From Trichoplax adhaerens (Eukaryota > Placozoa > Uniplacotomia > Trichoplacea > Trichoplacidae), in assembly GCF_000150275.1 (NCBI RefSeq), contig NW_002060946.1:3447035-3511034 (forward strand): a DNA stretch of 64,000 nucleotides, written 5' to 3'. The notes under the pieces are model-generated. The model was not told the DNA's origin and searched no databases. It saw nothing but the letters and a program-made list of their open reading frames with translations. The position numbers and the translations under genes are program-made. Shown piece after piece: positions 62,738 through 64,000 of this stretch. Within the stretch, counting starts at the first letter, position 1, and each line of letters begins with the position of its first letter.

Positions 62738-64000
62738 ATGAAGTTAATCAATCGCCAAAAGTGGATAGTAATTGTTTTACTTCTTGCTTGCACAAGCAAT
62801 CGACGACATCATGTTCATGCAATGGATGGCCATGGCGATGATGATGCCAGCCAACAACATTCTAAAACGGTCGATAGGCACAATCAAGCAGCCGATGATA
62901 ACCCTGCTGATGGTCAACATCCATTTCTATCGCATCCAATCGATCACAAGGCAAAATCGACAGCTGATTCGCAGGATAACAACAACGACGAGAAACGACT
63001 TCAACATTTACAAGGCGATAATAAGGTGGATCCACCATCCAAAAATGAGTTACCACTAGATGATAACGATATTCGAAAAGAAGTAGAAAGGAAGGAGAAG
63101 CAACCTCTAGCCGATACTAGTGTCAAACCTCATCCTCAATCCAAGGATGAGAATTCAAATGAAATGCAATCGAAAGACGAGCGATTCAAAAATGAGCAAG
63201 ATAACCCTTCCAGTGATAATAAGCAGAAAACAGCCCAACAGCATGATAACCCAGTCGATCAGAAGAATGCTCATCGCCTTGATTCTAACCATGCTAGCGA
63301 TAGTGATGGCCAGCAGGATCAACAGGAAGTTCAATCTCAATCCAAGGACAATCCAAAGGAACCGCAATCGAAAGACGAAGGACTAAAAAAAGTGGACCAT
63401 GATAAGCCTTCCACTGATAATAATGAGAAGAAAACAGCCCAACATCATGATAACCCAGTCGATCAGAAGAATACTCATCGTCCTGATTCTAACCAAGAAA
63501 GCGATGATGATGGTCAGCGGGATCAACACAAACTTCACTCTCAATCTAAGGATAATCCAAATGGACAACAATCCAAAGACGAAGGATTAAAAAAGGTTGA
63601 CCAAGATCAACCTTCCGCTGATAATAATGAGAAGAAAACAGCCCAACATCATGATAACCCAGTCGATCAGAAGAATACTCATCGTCCTGATTCTAACCAA
63701 GCGAGCGATGATGATGGTCAGCGGGATCAACACAAACTTCACTCTCAATCCAAGGATAATCCAAATGGACAACAATCCAAAGACGAAGGATTAAAAAAGG
63801 TTGACCAAGATAAATCTTCTGATGATGACCAAAAGGAAACAACCCAACATCATGAAAATCTAGTTGATAATAGTATTCGTCGCTTTAATCCTCCGCAAGC
63901 TAGAAGTGATGATGGCCAAGAGCAACAACCGAGGAAAGCCAACAACAAAATACCGCCTAGTGCCAAGGAATACACTAATACTGATACAAAGAGTAATCAA
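62738..64000 (+). CDS. Secreted, disordered D/H/K/Q-rich repeat protein (runs off the window)
   Basis: The frame opens with ATG at 62738 and stays open for all 421 codons to the window edge; no stop or intron is needed. The first ~28 residues form a signal peptide: MKLINRQKW, then the hydrophobic core IVIVLLLA, then a likely cleavage after ...HHVHA. The rest is almost free of hydrophobic and aromatic residues and rich in Asp, His, Lys, Gln, Asn and Ser. From about codon 140 it is built of 68-residue repeats: the word CAGCCC recurs at 63231, 63435 and 63639, with a degenerate CAACCC at 63840 (periods 204, 204, 201 bp). Each repeat carries TAQHHDNPVDQKN, then HR.DSN...SDDDGQ, then QSQSKDNP and QSKDEGLKKVD. 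I know no family with this repeat. It is likely extracellular, possibly ion-binding; that is inference. Confidence 0.75.
   Translation, partial: MKLINRQKWIVIVLLLACTSNRRHHVHAMDGHGDDDASQQHSKTVDRHNQAADDNPADGQHPFLSHPIDHKAKSTADSQDNNNDEKRLQHLQGDNKVDPPSKNELPLDDNDIRKEVERKEKQPLADTSVKPHPQSKDENSNEMQSKDERFKNEQDNPSSDNKQKTAQQHDNPVDQKNAHRLDSNHASDSDGQQDQQEVQSQSKDNPKEPQSKDEGLKKVDHDKPSTDNNEKKTAQHHDNPVDQKNTHRPDSNQESDDDGQRDQHKLHSQSKDNPNGQQSKDEGLKKVDQDQPSADNNEKKTAQHHDNPVDQKNTHRPDSNQASDDDGQRDQHKLHSQSKDNPNGQQSKDEGLKKVDQDKSSDDDQKETTQHHENLVDNSIRRFNPPQARSDDGQEQQPRKANNKIPPSAKEYTNTDTKSNQ

Noticed and set aside
62458-62799. 113-codon minus-strand frame
   Set aside because: Overlaps the start and signal-peptide region of the opposite-strand secreted protein and has no recognisable domain.
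63155-63775. Hydrophobic minus-strand frames of 62-70 codons that look like membrane proteins
   Set aside because: They are the antisense of the D/H/Q/K-rich repeats; the complement of GAT/AAT/CAT-rich codons reads as Ile/Leu/Met.

Overview
The window is AT-rich animal nuclear DNA. It carries seven protein-coding genes that can be read as spliced exon chains, six of them from start to stop, plus one open-ended gene at the right edge. Introns are numerous and short (mostly 60-400 bp, with GT...AG ends) and splice phases match at every junction used. The set includes a syntrophin, an IMPACT homologue, DDX1, the exocyst subunit Sec5/EXOC2, a two-domain L-fucose kinase (FCSK), the NELF-C/D subunit (a metazoan-type transcription pausing factor) and the proteasome assembly chaperone PSMG2. 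Protein lengths are close to those of the vertebrate homologues. The small, intron-dense, AT-rich genes suggest an early-branching metazoan, most plausibly a placozoan (Trichoplax-like). That identification is inference from gene content and architecture, not a search result.

Layout: syntrophin (- strand, 316-2529); a 6.5 kb intergenic stretch (2530-9031) full of GTAC-centred low-complexity sequence and small tandem duplications; IMPACT (+, 9032-13343); a nearly empty stretch with one possible CARD-like fragment; DDX1 (-, 17192-24309, 32 coding exons); a 1.2 kb divergent spacer containing a ~244 bp duplication; EXOC2 (+, 25516-32723, 28 exons); FCSK (-, 33649-42699, 34 exons), tail-to-tail with EXOC2; a 2.1 kb divergent spacer made of a GC-richer satellite; NELFCD (+, 44794-48934, 16 exons); PSMG2 (+, about 51628-53964, first coding exon not found); an AT-hook protein gene (-, 55026-about 56071, 5' end not found); repeat-rich DNA with two tandem arrays (59.3-60.3 kb and 61.0-62.2 kb); and, from 62738 to the window edge, an uninterrupted frame for a secreted, very hydrophilic protein built of 204 bp (68-residue) repeats.

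The conserved genes do not form one pathway. They are housekeeping functions: RNA processing and helicase activity (DDX1), transcription pausing (NELFCD), exocytosis (EXOC2), fucose salvage (FCSK), proteasome assembly (PSMG2), control of GCN2 signalling (IMPACT) and a membrane-cytoskeleton scaffold (syntrophin). They are arranged as alternating head-to-head and tail-to-tail neighbours. The least explained parts are the secreted repeat protein at the right edge, the TACTG/TACAG sequence family, the tandem arrays beside divergent promoters, and a DEAD-to-DEVD change in motif II of DDX1.
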